Assembly: GCA_017440935.1 (NCBI GenBank)
Contig: JAFSAO010000004.1
Location: 16,040-80,039, forward strand
Length of the DNA: 64,000 bases
From: Opitutales bacterium
Lineage (GTDB): Bacteria; Verrucomicrobiota; Verrucomicrobiia; Opitutales; UBA953
Direction: 5' to 3'
Shown here: piece after piece, positions 45,969 to 53,892 of the stretch
Position numbering within the stretch: position 1 is the stretch's first letter
How the letters are laid out: every line of letters starts with the position of its first letter
Notes under the pieces: model-generated
Databases searched by the model: none
What the model was told of the DNA's origin: nothing
Seen by the model: the letters and a program-made list of their open reading frames with translations, nothing else
Position numbers and translations under genes: made by a program

Positions 45969-45977
45969 AGGAATCAA

Positions 45978-46018
45978 AAAGTGGGAAATGAGGAATTAGG
46001 ATTTTTCCCTTATTCTTA
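45978..46018. repeat. Short family B repeat, partial copy
   Basis: GAAATGAGGAATTAGGA followed by TTATTCTTA. Only one arm is well preserved. It lies between convergent genes. Confidence 0.5.
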
Positions 46019-46041
46019 AAAATTTTGCGCGTTCCCGCGGA

Positions 46042-46827
46042 TTAGTTGCGGGTGCGGAGGAAGGCTTCCTCCAAGCCTTGGACCGTGATGAAAGGTGCCC
46101 AGTGGACTTTGTTTTTCCACTCGCGCGGGAGGATTCCGGCGCAACCGCCGGTGGCGATAATTTTCGGGTCGCGAATGGACCAGCGTTCGAGTTGCGCAAG
46201 CACGGTTTCCAAGAGTTTCTCAATCATTCCGGCGAATCCGACGGCGCAACCGAGTTTCATGGCGCTGAGGGTGGATTTGCCGATGCCTTCGGCGTCTTCC
46301 GCAAGCAGAAGTTCGCGCGGATTCAGCGCAGGGAGCAGGGCGGTTTGCTCGTGCAGATAGCGCGTCATGATTTCGAGCCCGGGAGCGATAATTCCGCCTT
46401 CGTAGCCGTGTTCGGAGAGAATGTCAAACGTGACGGCGGTTCCCATGTCGATGATGACGGCGGGCGCACCGAAGCGGGCTTGCGCTCCGATACAGTTGGC
46501 GAGGCGGTCGGGACCGATTTCGCGCGGTGTGGGGTAGTTTATGCCGAGTCCGGGGCAATTTTCGTGATAAACGCGGCAGACGGGAAGGTCGGTCGTTCCC
46601 GCGAGCAGGGCGGAAAGTTTTTCCGTCGCGGCGGGAACGACGGAGCAGAATGAAATTCCGCCGACGTCGAGTGCCTCAAATTCCGTGGAACGAAGCAGGG
46701 CGGGAACACCGTCTTCGGAATCGTCGATTTGCGCGGTTTTGAGGGTTCCGGAGAAAACGGCGCGGCGATTTTCGACGACGGAAAAATGTGTGTGCGTGTT
46801 GCCGATATCGAGGCAAAGAATTTTCAT
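46042..46827 (-). CDS. coaX: Type III pantothenate kinase
   Basis: First enzyme of coenzyme A synthesis from pantothenate, type III (ASKHA fold, needs K+ or NH4+). The start at 46827 (MKILCLDIGNTHTHFS) gives the phosphate-1 motif DIGNTHT at the N-terminus. GPDRLANCIGA, VIIDMGTAVTFDIL and GGIIAPGLEIM follow, and IATGGCAGIL near the C-terminus. The protein has 261 residues. An upstream start at 46845 would add MFFLRA only. No birA fusion is seen. Confidence 0.95.
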   Translation of the reverse strand: MKILCLDIGNTHTHFSVVENRRAVFSGTLKTAQIDDSEDGVPALLRSTEFEALDVGGISFCSVVPAATEKLSALLAGTTDLPVCRVYHENCPGLGINYPTPREIGPDRLANCIGAQARFGAPAVIIDMGTAVTFDILSEHGYEGGIIAPGLEIMTRYLHEQTALLPALNPRELLLAEDAEGIGKSTLSAMKLGCAVGFAGMIEKLLETVLAQLERWSIRDPKIIATGGCAGILPREWKNKVHWAPFITVQGLEEAFLRTRN

Positions 46828-46890
46828 GGCACGAAGGAAAAACACGTTCCGGCGCGGGAACGCAATTTTTTTGTTTCGGGAAAAAGCGGT

Positions 46891-48039
46891 TCAGCGTTTC
46901 GGGAACCAAGCGCTACGCCACTGCAGGAACGCGGGGAAATCCTCGGCGGCGCAGTCGATGTCGAGTTTCAGCGACGTTTCGGAGCGGGTGATTTTCAGCG
47001 CTTTGCCGACAGCGAGGAGTTTTGTGCGGGTGGAGGTCTGTTGTTTTTTGGCGGAGTCGATGAGGCTTAGTTTGAAGCGCAGAAAAAAGTGTGCCATGAA
47101 CGCGGCTTCAGAAACGTCTTTGCAATGGAAATCGACGGAGATTCTTACACGGTCGGTATCTTCGGAAACAATAAATTCGCCCGGCGGGAAGCTCAGCGCA
47201 AAGCCGGAAATTTCGGCGGCGCGTCGCGCAAATTTGCGGTAAATTAAAACGCCGGGCAGAGAGGCTTCGCCGAGGGATTCCGCATAGCCTCTGAGGTGCG
47301 GGAAATCCGGAATTTTAGAAAGCGGCTTGGAGGAAGCGAGAACGGAAATGCGCCTGGGCGCAGGACTTGAAATCAGGACTTGAGTGGCGTTTTCGAGAAA
47401 TGCGGGCGGGAGATTCTTGCGCAGTTCCTCCGGAAGCACAAAGCAACATTCGGGGGATTTTTCCGTCCGGAGAATTTCTGCGGGAGTCTCCGTCTTGCGT
47501 GTTCCCGGTCCGGCAGAGTAGAAGAACCGCTCACTCGGAGAGATGACCTCGAATCCTGAAATCCGTGAGCGTTGCGGTGACGGGCTGTCTGCGTTGTCGA
47601 TGTTTTCCGGACGATTTTCCCACGGGAACGCGCGTTCCCGCAGTAAATCGAAAAACGTGCTGACCGTGTTTTTCTCGGAAAATTCAAATTCGGCGGTGTT
47701 GAAACTTTCGTCTCCGGGGAAGGAAAACTTGGCGAGAATTGCGCGGTCGACACTTTCCGGAACCGCCAGAGCGTATTTGGCGTTGAGGGTTTTCAGAAGA
47801 ACTGCGGTATCCGGCGCATTTTTCAATTCTTCAAAAATGCGTTCCCGCAGAGCCTGCCCGGCGGGGCTTCGGGTCATTGCGGAAAAATCGTAATAGTCGA
47901 ACGTTTCGTAGGTGAGTGTCGGCTCCGCGGCGTGTGCCGGCTGGGAAAGGTTTTCTGTCGGCGGCGTTTGTGCGATTGCGGGGACAATCGGCAGGGGCAA
48001 ACAGAGGAAAAACAGGGAGGAGGGCAAAATCTTCATCAC
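46891..48039 (-). CDS. Exported protein of unknown function
   Basis: A 382-residue protein with an N-terminal signal peptide (MMKILPSSLFFLCLPLPIVPAIA) and no later transmembrane helix. The body is mixed alpha/beta with charged segments; no known motif was recognised. MKILPSS (48036) is an equally good start. It shares direction with coaX and is separated from it by about 60 bases, so they may be one unit. The coding frame contains several GTTCCC words, suggesting long residence in this genome. Confidence 0.75.
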   Translation of the reverse strand: MMKILPSSLFFLCLPLPIVPAIAQTPPTENLSQPAHAAEPTLTYETFDYYDFSAMTRSPAGQALRERIFEELKNAPDTAVLLKTLNAKYALAVPESVDRAILAKFSFPGDESFNTAEFEFSEKNTVSTFFDLLRERAFPWENRPENIDNADSPSPQRSRISGFEVISPSERFFYSAGPGTRKTETPAEILRTEKSPECCFVLPEELRKNLPPAFLENATQVLISSPAPRRISVLASSKPLSKIPDFPHLRGYAESLGEASLPGVLIYRKFARRAAEISGFALSFPPGEFIVSEDTDRVRISVDFHCKDVSEAAFMAHFFLRFKLSLIDSAKKQQTSTRTKLLAVGKALKITRSETSLKLDIDCAAEDFPAFLQWRSAWFPKR

Positions 48040-48113
48040 ACGAGAATAGAAAGGAGTTTACCGTTCCCGCGCTCAGAGTAAAGCAAGGACTTTGGCGGAA
48101 TTGTGCTTTAAAG

Positions 48114-48168
48114 AATTAGAAATGAGGAATCAGAAATGAGAAAGAATACCAATTTCTAATTAAAAGTA
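48114..48168. repeat. Intergenic palindromic repeat, family B, copy 4
   Basis: AATTAGAAATGAGGAATCAG on the left and CCAATTTCTAATTAAAAG on the right, imperfectly mirrored. It lies between the divergent exported-protein and pntA genes. Confidence 0.65.
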
Positions 48169-48290
48169 TTTGCCGGTTTCTGTTCCACGGTCTCCGCTTA
48201 CTGTTCCAAACCTCACTTCACCGCTTTACTTTTTGTGGGGGCGGGAATATCATTCCGATTTGTTAACCCTGGAATTTTTATCCGAAACCA

Positions 48291-49427
48291 ATGAAAACCG
48301 TATTCGTTCCTCGCGAAACCGCGGACAATGAGACGCGCACCGCGCTCATTCCGCAAGACGTGTCAATCCTTACCCGTACGGGATTTGAAATCGCCGTCGA
48401 AAGCGGCACGGGCGTGAAATCCGGCTACCTTGATGCCGATTACGCCAAAGCGGGTGCCAAAGTCGTTCCCGCCGCCGAAGCCGCTTCCGCACTTGCCGCC
48501 GCCGACATTGTTCTGCGCGTGCAAAAACCGGAAAATGCCAAAGGACTCAAATCCGGCGCACTTCACCTGAGCTACATGGATCCTTTCAACGAAAAGGAAT
48601 TGCTCGCCGATTTCGCCGCTGCCGGCGTTCGCGCCGTTTCCCTCGAAATGATCCCGCGCACGACGCTCGCTCAGAAAATGGACGTGCAGAGTTCGCAGAC
48701 CTCGCTCGCGGGTTACTACGCCGTGCTCCTCGCCGCGTCGAAACTCCCGAAAATTTTCCCGATGATGATGACACCGGCGGGAACGATTTCCCCGGCTCGC
48801 GTGTTTATCATCGGCGTCGGCGTTGCCGGCTTGCAGGCGATTGCGACGGCGAAACGCCTCGGCGCGCGCGTTGAAGCGTTTGACACGCGCCCGGTCGTCG
48901 AAGACCAGGTGAAATCGCTCGGCGCAAAGTTTGTCAAAATTGACCTCGGCGAAATGGGGCAAACGGCGCAGGGCTACGCCAAAGAACTCACTCCGGAGCA
49001 AATCGAAAAGCAGAAAGCCGGGCAGGCGAAAGTTTGCGCGCAGTCCGATGTCGTTATCACGACGGCGAAGGTTTTCGGACGCAAGGCTCCGCTTTTGCTG
49101 ACGAAAGATATGATTGCGGGCATGAAACCGGGATCGATCATCATCGACATGGCGGTTTCCACGGGCGGGAACGTCGAAGGTTCCGACCCGACGAAGGAAG
49201 TCGTTACGGAAAACGGCGTGCGCATTATCGGCGGCGACGGCTTGGAACGTTGCGTTCCCGCGGACGCTTCCCGCATGTTCTCCGGAAATATGACGGCGTT
49301 TCTCACGCACTTCTGGGACGACGAAGCGAAGGCTCTCAAAGTCGACCGCGCAGATCCGATCATGGGCGGATGTCTCCTCACGGAAGGCGGCGCCGTCGTT
49401 CACGAACGCTTTATGGAGAAGGCTTAA
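48291..49427 (+). CDS. pntA: NAD(P) transhydrogenase subunit alpha part 1
   Basis: NAD(H)-binding domain I of the proton-pumping transhydrogenase. The 378-residue protein is the soluble PntAA form found in three-gene systems. Key segments are VFVPRETADNETRTALIP, a Rossmann GVGVAGLQAIATAKRLGA, the RQD-loop-like VKSLGAKFV and IGGDGLERCVP. The remaining parts (pntAB, pntB) follow, with a palindromic repeat between parts 1 and 2. The complex uses proton motive force to make NADPH from NADH. Confidence 0.95.
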   Translation: MKTVFVPRETADNETRTALIPQDVSILTRTGFEIAVESGTGVKSGYLDADYAKAGAKVVPAAEAASALAAADIVLRVQKPENAKGLKSGALHLSYMDPFNEKELLADFAAAGVRAVSLEMIPRTTLAQKMDVQSSQTSLAGYYAVLLAASKLPKIFPMMMTPAGTISPARVFIIGVGVAGLQAIATAKRLGARVEAFDTRPVVEDQVKSLGAKFVKIDLGEMGQTAQGYAKELTPEQIEKQKAGQAKVCAQSDVVITTAKVFGRKAPLLLTKDMIAGMKPGSIIIDMAVSTGGNVEGSDPTKEVVTENGVRIIGGDGLERCVPADASRMFSGNMTAFLTHFWDDEAKALKVDRADPIMGGCLLTEGGAVVHERFMEKA

Positions 49428-49450
49428 TGATTAGAGCTTAAAGAGAAGGA

Positions 49451-49553
49451 ACAGCGAACAGTGAATAACGAATAACGCAGTGCTAAGGTTTTTGCCTTCA
49501 GCAAAAACTTTGAACAATGAATTATTCACTATTCATTATTCGTTATTCACTAA
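49451..49553. repeat. Intergenic palindromic repeat, family A, copy 2
   Basis: GTGAATAACGAATAACGCAG ... TTATTCACTATTCATTATTC with a central TTTTTGCC/GGCAAAAA-like stem (TTTTTGCCTTCAGCAAAAAC region). It sits inside the pnt operon, between pntA and pntAB. Confidence 0.8.
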
Positions 49554-49604
49554 GTGCCAAACTCTAATAATTTCAATAATCAAAAAATCTAAATCAGGTT
49601 CACT

Positions 49605-49889
49605 ATGGAAATGATAATGTTGTTTTTCGTTTTCGTGATGGCGGCGTTCCTCGGGTTCGAGCTCATCGCGAAAGTGCCGTCGCAGCTGCACACGCCGCTG
49701 ATGTCGGGCACGAATGCCATTTCGGGCATTACGATTGTCGGCGCGCTCGCCGTTTGCGCCATTCAGGCGACGGGAACGCTCGGCATGATTCTCGCGTTTA
49801 TCGCGATTGTTTTTGCAACGATCAACGTCGTCGGCGGCTACATGGTTACCGACCGTATGCTCGGCATGTTCAAGAAGAAAGGAAAATAA
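49605..49889 (+). CDS. pntAB: NAD(P) transhydrogenase subunit alpha part 2
   Basis: A 94-residue membrane subunit with three transmembrane helices. LHTPLMSGTNAISGITIVGAL is the conserved block of domain II. It ends with the basic MLGMFKKKGK. pntB starts five bases after its stop with an AAGAAAGG ribosome site that lies in its coding end. An alternative start two residues in (MIMLFF) is possible. Confidence 0.95.
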   Translation: MEMIMLFFVFVMAAFLGFELIAKVPSQLHTPLMSGTNAISGITIVGALAVCAIQATGTLGMILAFIAIVFATINVVGGYMVTDRMLGMFKKKGK

Positions 49890-49893
49890 TCCG

Positions 49894-51399
49894 ATGTCTA
49901 CAATGATCTTGGCTCAAGAAACGGCGTTTGCCGTTCCCGCGACGGTGATCAACCTCGCGTATATTGTCTCGTGCGTCCTGTTTATTTTCGGGATCAAACG
50001 CCTCGGGAAAACCGAAACCGCGCGTAGCGGGAACTTCCTCTCCGCGCTCGGTATGCTCATCGCGGTTATCGCCGTCTTCTTCGATGCGGACGTGATGAAA
50101 TCCTGGACAACGGATTGGTACCACAACGGCTATCTGTGGTGCTTCGGCGGGATCGCAATCGGCGCAATCGTCGGTGCGGTTTGGGCGAAAAAAGTCAAAA
50201 TGACCGGCATGCCGGAGCTCGTCGCTCTCTTCAACGGCTTCGGCGGTTTGGCTTCGCTCCTCGTCGCGTGGTCGGAATTTGCGAAAGTCAATCCGGACGG
50301 CTCGCCCGTTTCGCACGCGCTTACGGCGGACAATGCAGTCAGCGAAGTTTCACTTTATCTGACAATTCTCATCGGTGCGATTACGTTCACGGGCTCCGTG
50401 CTTGCGTGGGGTAAGCTTTCGGAAAAGATTTCCGGACGTCCGTTCCTCTTTGCGGGGCAGCAGGTCGTGAACGCGCTCATCGTTTTGGTCGCGCTCGGCG
50501 CGATGGTGGTTTACCTGTTCCCGGGCATCGTTCCCGCGGGAAGCCCCGAAACGGTTCAGACGGTTGCGCTCTACACGGGCATCGTCGTTTCTCTCATCAT
50601 GGGAGTCACGGTCGTTCTTCCGATCGGCGGCGGCGACATGCCGGTTGTCATTTCGCTTTTGAACAGCTTGTCCGGTTTGGCGGCGGCGATGGCGGGCTTT
50701 GTTATCAATAACAACGTTCTCGTCGTTGCGGGCTGCTTGGTCGGTGCGTCCGGCGTCATTCTCACCGTCATCATGTGCAAGGCGATGAATCGCTCCATCG
50801 GCAACTTGCTCTTCAGCGGCTTCGGCGCGGCGGATTCCGGTTCTTCGAAGAAGGCGGGAACGGGCGCGGAGCCGAAGGCGGTTTCCGTGGAAGACGCGTA
50901 TCTCGTGCTCGAAGCGGCGCGCTCGGTCGTGTTTATTCCGGGTTACGGTATGGCGGTTGCGCAGGCGCAACACGTGGTTAAGGAACTCGCGGCAAAGCTC
51001 GAAGAAAACGGAGCGGAAGTCAACTTTGCGATTCACCCGGTCGCTGGTCGTATGCCCGGTCACATGAACGTGCTTTTGGCGGAAGCGGATGTCCCGTATG
51101 AACAGCTCAAGACGATGGACGAAATCAACCCGCTCATGCCGATGCAGGACGTTGCGATCGTTATCGGCGCGAACGACGTCGTCAACCCGGCGGCGGCGAC
51201 GGACAAATCCTCCCCGATTTACGGTATGCCGATCATCAAGGCAAACGAAGCGCGCACGGTCTTTGTGCTCAAGCGCGGTAAGGGTAAGGGCTTCTCCGGC
51301 ATCGAAAACGAACTCTTCACGCTCCAGAACACGCGCATGATTTACGGCGACGCGAAGGCGACGATCTCCGCGCTCTCCGGCGAATTCGGCAAAGAGTAA
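49894..51399 (+). CDS. pntB: NAD(P) transhydrogenase subunit beta
   Basis: The 501-residue beta subunit: eight to nine transmembrane helices of the proton channel (residues 15-300), then the NADP(H)-binding domain III with GYGMAVAQAQHVVKELA and HPVAGRMPGHMNVLLAEA, and IGANDVVNPAAATDKSSPIYGMPI near the end. The start is the ATG at 49894; frames extending upstream run through pntAB. The channel His/Asn positions look intact (not checked by alignment). Confidence 0.96.
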   Translation: MSTMILAQETAFAVPATVINLAYIVSCVLFIFGIKRLGKTETARSGNFLSALGMLIAVIAVFFDADVMKSWTTDWYHNGYLWCFGGIAIGAIVGAVWAKKVKMTGMPELVALFNGFGGLASLLVAWSEFAKVNPDGSPVSHALTADNAVSEVSLYLTILIGAITFTGSVLAWGKLSEKISGRPFLFAGQQVVNALIVLVALGAMVVYLFPGIVPAGSPETVQTVALYTGIVVSLIMGVTVVLPIGGGDMPVVISLLNSLSGLAAAMAGFVINNNVLVVAGCLVGASGVILTVIMCKAMNRSIGNLLFSGFGAADSGSSKKAGTGAEPKAVSVEDAYLVLEAARSVVFIPGYGMAVAQAQHVVKELAAKLEENGAEVNFAIHPVAGRMPGHMNVLLAEADVPYEQLKTMDEINPLMPMQDVAIVIGANDVVNPAAATDKSSPIYGMPIIKANEARTVFVLKRGKGKGFSGIENELFTLQNTRMIYGDAKATISALSGEFGKE

Positions 51400-51402
51400 T
51401 GG

Positions 51403-51510
51403 AAAGTGAATAATGAATAATTAATAGTGAACAACGCAGTGTTAAGGTTTTTGCCGGAGGCAAAAACTTTGAACAAGGAATTATTCACTATTCGTTATTA
51501 ATTATTCCCT
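51403..51510. repeat. Intergenic palindromic repeat, family A, copy 3
   Basis: GTGAATAATGAATAATTAAT on the left, TTATTCACTATTCGTTATTA on the right, and an inner perfect stem TTTTTGCC/GGCAAAAA. Same orientation as the copy at 49451. It is followed directly by a terminator. Confidence 0.82.
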
Positions 51511-51543
51511 AAAAAAGCGTTCCCGTGCGGGAACGCTTTTTTC
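51511..51543 (+). terminator. Rho-independent terminator from an inverted pair of the dispersed word
   Basis: AAAAAAGCGTTCCCG faces CGGGAACGCTTTTTT with only a TG loop; the complete word occurs on both arms. It closes the pnt operon. Confidence 0.95.
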
Positions 51544-51596
51544 AATTTGCGTTTCGGGCGACGAATTTTTAGAAAGTCTCCTCACTTTTTTTTCAA

Positions 51597-52505
51597 ATGA
51601 CTATTGCAGAAATCCGCAACAACCTGCCGACCGAGGCGCTCATGAACGTCGAAGGGCTTCCCTTCAAAAAAATCGCGTCCGGAAAAGTGCGCGAAATTTT
51701 CGACCTCGGCGACAAAATTCTGATTGTCGCGACCGATCGTATTTCGGCTTTTGATGCTATTATGCCGAACGGCGTTCCCGGGAAAGGCATTTTGCTCACG
51801 CAAATCAGCCTCTGGTGGTTTGAACAGGCGGCAAAAATTATGCCGACGCACCTCGTTCCCGAGCACGACAAGGCGATTGCCGAACTGCTGAAGGATTTTC
51901 CGCACCTCATCGCGCGCTCGATGCTTGTGCGTAAACTGAAACCGCTTCCGATCGAAGCTGTCGTTCGCGGCTACCTCGCGGGTTCCGGCTGGAAGGAATA
52001 CAAGAAAACGCAGGCGATCCTCGACCACGCGCTTCCCGCAGGAATGCTCGAAAGCCAGCAGCTCCCGACTCCGATTTTCACGCCTTCGACCAAAGCGGCG
52101 GAGGGGCACGATGAACCGATCACCGAAGCCCAATGCGCGGAAATCCTCGGGAACGCCGTTTTTGAAAAAGTCAAAAATGCAACGCTCGAGCTTTTTGCTC
52201 TCGGAACCCAAGTCGCCGACCGCGCCGGGTTGATCCTCGCCGACACGAAATTCGAGTTCGGGCTCGACGACGAAAACAATCTTTTCCTCATCGACGAAGT
52301 GCTTACGCCGGATTCTTCCCGCTACTGGCCGCAGGAAGGCTATGCACCGGGCAAATCCCAGCCGTCGTTCGATAAACAGTTCGTGCGCGACTATCTGGAA
52401 AGCCTCGACTGGAATAAACAGCCGCCCGCTCCCGCGCTTCCCGCCGACATCGTCGAAAAATCCCGTGATCTTTATCTCGGAGCGCTCGAAAAACTGATCG
52501 CGTAG
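51597..52505 (+). CDS. purC: Phosphoribosylaminoimidazole-succinocarboxamide synthase
   Basis: Joins CAIR and aspartate in purine synthesis (SAICAR synthetase). The 302-residue protein belongs to the long form like the yeast enzyme. It has ASGKVREIFDLGDKILIVATDRISAFD (ATP site), VVRGYLAGSGWKEY, TPSTKAAEGHDEPIT, LADTKFEFGLD and the C-terminal DEVLTPDSSRYW with QPSFDKQFVRDYL. No other pur genes are near. A terminator follows. Confidence 0.96.
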   Translation: MTIAEIRNNLPTEALMNVEGLPFKKIASGKVREIFDLGDKILIVATDRISAFDAIMPNGVPGKGILLTQISLWWFEQAAKIMPTHLVPEHDKAIAELLKDFPHLIARSMLVRKLKPLPIEAVVRGYLAGSGWKEYKKTQAILDHALPAGMLESQQLPTPIFTPSTKAAEGHDEPITEAQCAEILGNAVFEKVKNATLELFALGTQVADRAGLILADTKFEFGLDDENNLFLIDEVLTPDSSRYWPQEGYAPGKSQPSFDKQFVRDYLESLDWNKQPPAPALPADIVEKSRDLYLGALEKLIA

Positions 52506-52557
52506 AGTATTTCTTCCGGTGATTCCCGATGTCCGTTTCCCGGACACCAATTGCAGA

Positions 52558-52588
52558 ATATAACGGCGTTCCCGCCGTTATATTTTTG
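52558..52588 (+). terminator. Terminator containing the dispersed word
   Basis: ATATAACGGCG pairs with CGCCGTTATAT around TTCC, followed by TTTTTG. The loop and arm contain GCGTTCCCGC. Confidence 0.9.
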
Positions 52589-52659
52589 TTTTACTCTTTC
52601 CTGTAATCGGAACAAAATACGCGGAAACAAGCAACTTTTACTCCTTATTCCCGAAATTT

Positions 52660-53805
52660 ATGAAGACCCTAATTAAAAACGCACACATCATCTCGCCCGG
52701 CATCGATATCGCCGGCGGTTCCGTTCTCGTCGAAGACGGAAAAATCACACAAGTCCTCGGCGCGGACACTCCCGTTCCCGCGGCGGACGAAGTTGTCGAT
52801 GCCGGCGGACAAATGCTCATGCCGGGCTTTATCGATATTCACTCGCACGGCGCCGGCGGCGCAGACACTTGCGACGGAACGGTTGAAGCCCTCCACAAAA
52901 TCGTGGATTGCAAAATCAAGGAAGGCGTGACGAGCTGGCTTCCGACGACGCTTACGCTCGGCTACGACACGCTTGAAAAAGTGATGAACGCCGTTGCGGA
53001 ATACCGCAAAGCTCCGCGTTCGGTCAAAGTTCCCGGCGTGCACCTCGAAGGTCCGTTCGTGAACCCGAAAATGTGCGGCGCGCAGAATCCGGACTTTTTG
53101 AAAAATCCCGACTACGAAATCGTCGAAAAGCTCAACGGCATCGCTCCCGTGCTCGTCATTACGATGGCTCCGGAGCTCGACGGTGCTCTCGATTTCATCG
53201 CAAAGGCAACAGCACTCGGCGTGCGTTGCTCGGCGGGTCACAGCGCGGCGACGTATGCGCAGTTTAAGGCGGCGAAAGCTGCGGGCTTGGCGCACCTGAC
53301 GCACTTCTGCAATCAGATGTCGCCGCTCCACCACCGCGAAATCGGCTTGGTCGGCTCCGGCTTCCTCGATTCCACCATCAAGGCGGAAATGATTTGCGAT
53401 AAGGTTCACCTTTGCCCGGATATGCTCGCCACCGCGTTCAAGGTGATGACGCCGGAACGCATCATGATGATCACGGACTCGCTCGCCTGCTCCGGTTTGC
53501 CGGACGGACCGTCGCAACTCGGCGGTTTGCCGATCATGGTCAAGAACGGCGAAGCGCGTTTGATGTCGGGCAACCTCGCGGGATCGACGCTCAATTACTC
53601 GCTCGGTATTCGCAATATTCGCGAAATCACGGGCTTGCCGCTCAGCGAAATCGTCAAGGCAACGGCGTGGAATCAGGCGCAGTCGCTCGGGCTTTACGAT
53701 GTCGGGAAAATCGCTCCGGGCTATGCGGCGGACTTCGTCCTGCTCGGCGACGATTACCTCGTCACGAAAACCTTCGTTGACGGCGTTTGCAAGTTCACGC
53801 GCTAA
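52660..53805 (+). CDS. nagA: N-acetylglucosamine-6-phosphate deacetylase
   Basis: Removes acetate from GlcNAc-6-phosphate in amino-sugar breakdown and murein recycling. The 381-residue amidohydrolase has FIDIHSHGAGGADTCDG, GVHLEGPFVNP with the metal-binding Glu, CSAGHSAATYAQF (His), THFCNQMSPLHHRE (His) and IMMITDSLACSG with the catalytic Asp. No nagB or transporter is adjacent. Together with the NahK-like kinase it suggests host glycan or cell-wall amino-sugar use, which is inference. Confidence 0.95.
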   Translation: MKTLIKNAHIISPGIDIAGGSVLVEDGKITQVLGADTPVPAADEVVDAGGQMLMPGFIDIHSHGAGGADTCDGTVEALHKIVDCKIKEGVTSWLPTTLTLGYDTLEKVMNAVAEYRKAPRSVKVPGVHLEGPFVNPKMCGAQNPDFLKNPDYEIVEKLNGIAPVLVITMAPELDGALDFIAKATALGVRCSAGHSAATYAQFKAAKAAGLAHLTHFCNQMSPLHHREIGLVGSGFLDSTIKAEMICDKVHLCPDMLATAFKVMTPERIMMITDSLACSGLPDGPSQLGGLPIMVKNGEARLMSGNLAGSTLNYSLGIRNIREITGLPLSEIVKATAWNQAQSLGLYDVGKIAPGYAADFVLLGDDYLVTKTFVDGVCKFTR

Positions 53806-53816
53806 GCGGGAACGGG

Positions 53817-53883
53817 AATTAAAAATTAGGAATTAGAAACCGGGAAGCACTCTTTCTTATTTCTGATTCCTAATTTCTAATTT
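53817..53883. repeat. Intergenic palindromic repeat, family B, copy 5
   Basis: AAATTAGGAATTAGAAA is mirrored by TTTCTGATTCCTAATTTCTA. It fills the gap between nagA and the oxidoreductase gene and reaches within ten bases of the next start. Confidence 0.78.
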
Positions 53884-53892
53884 TGCGGAGTC

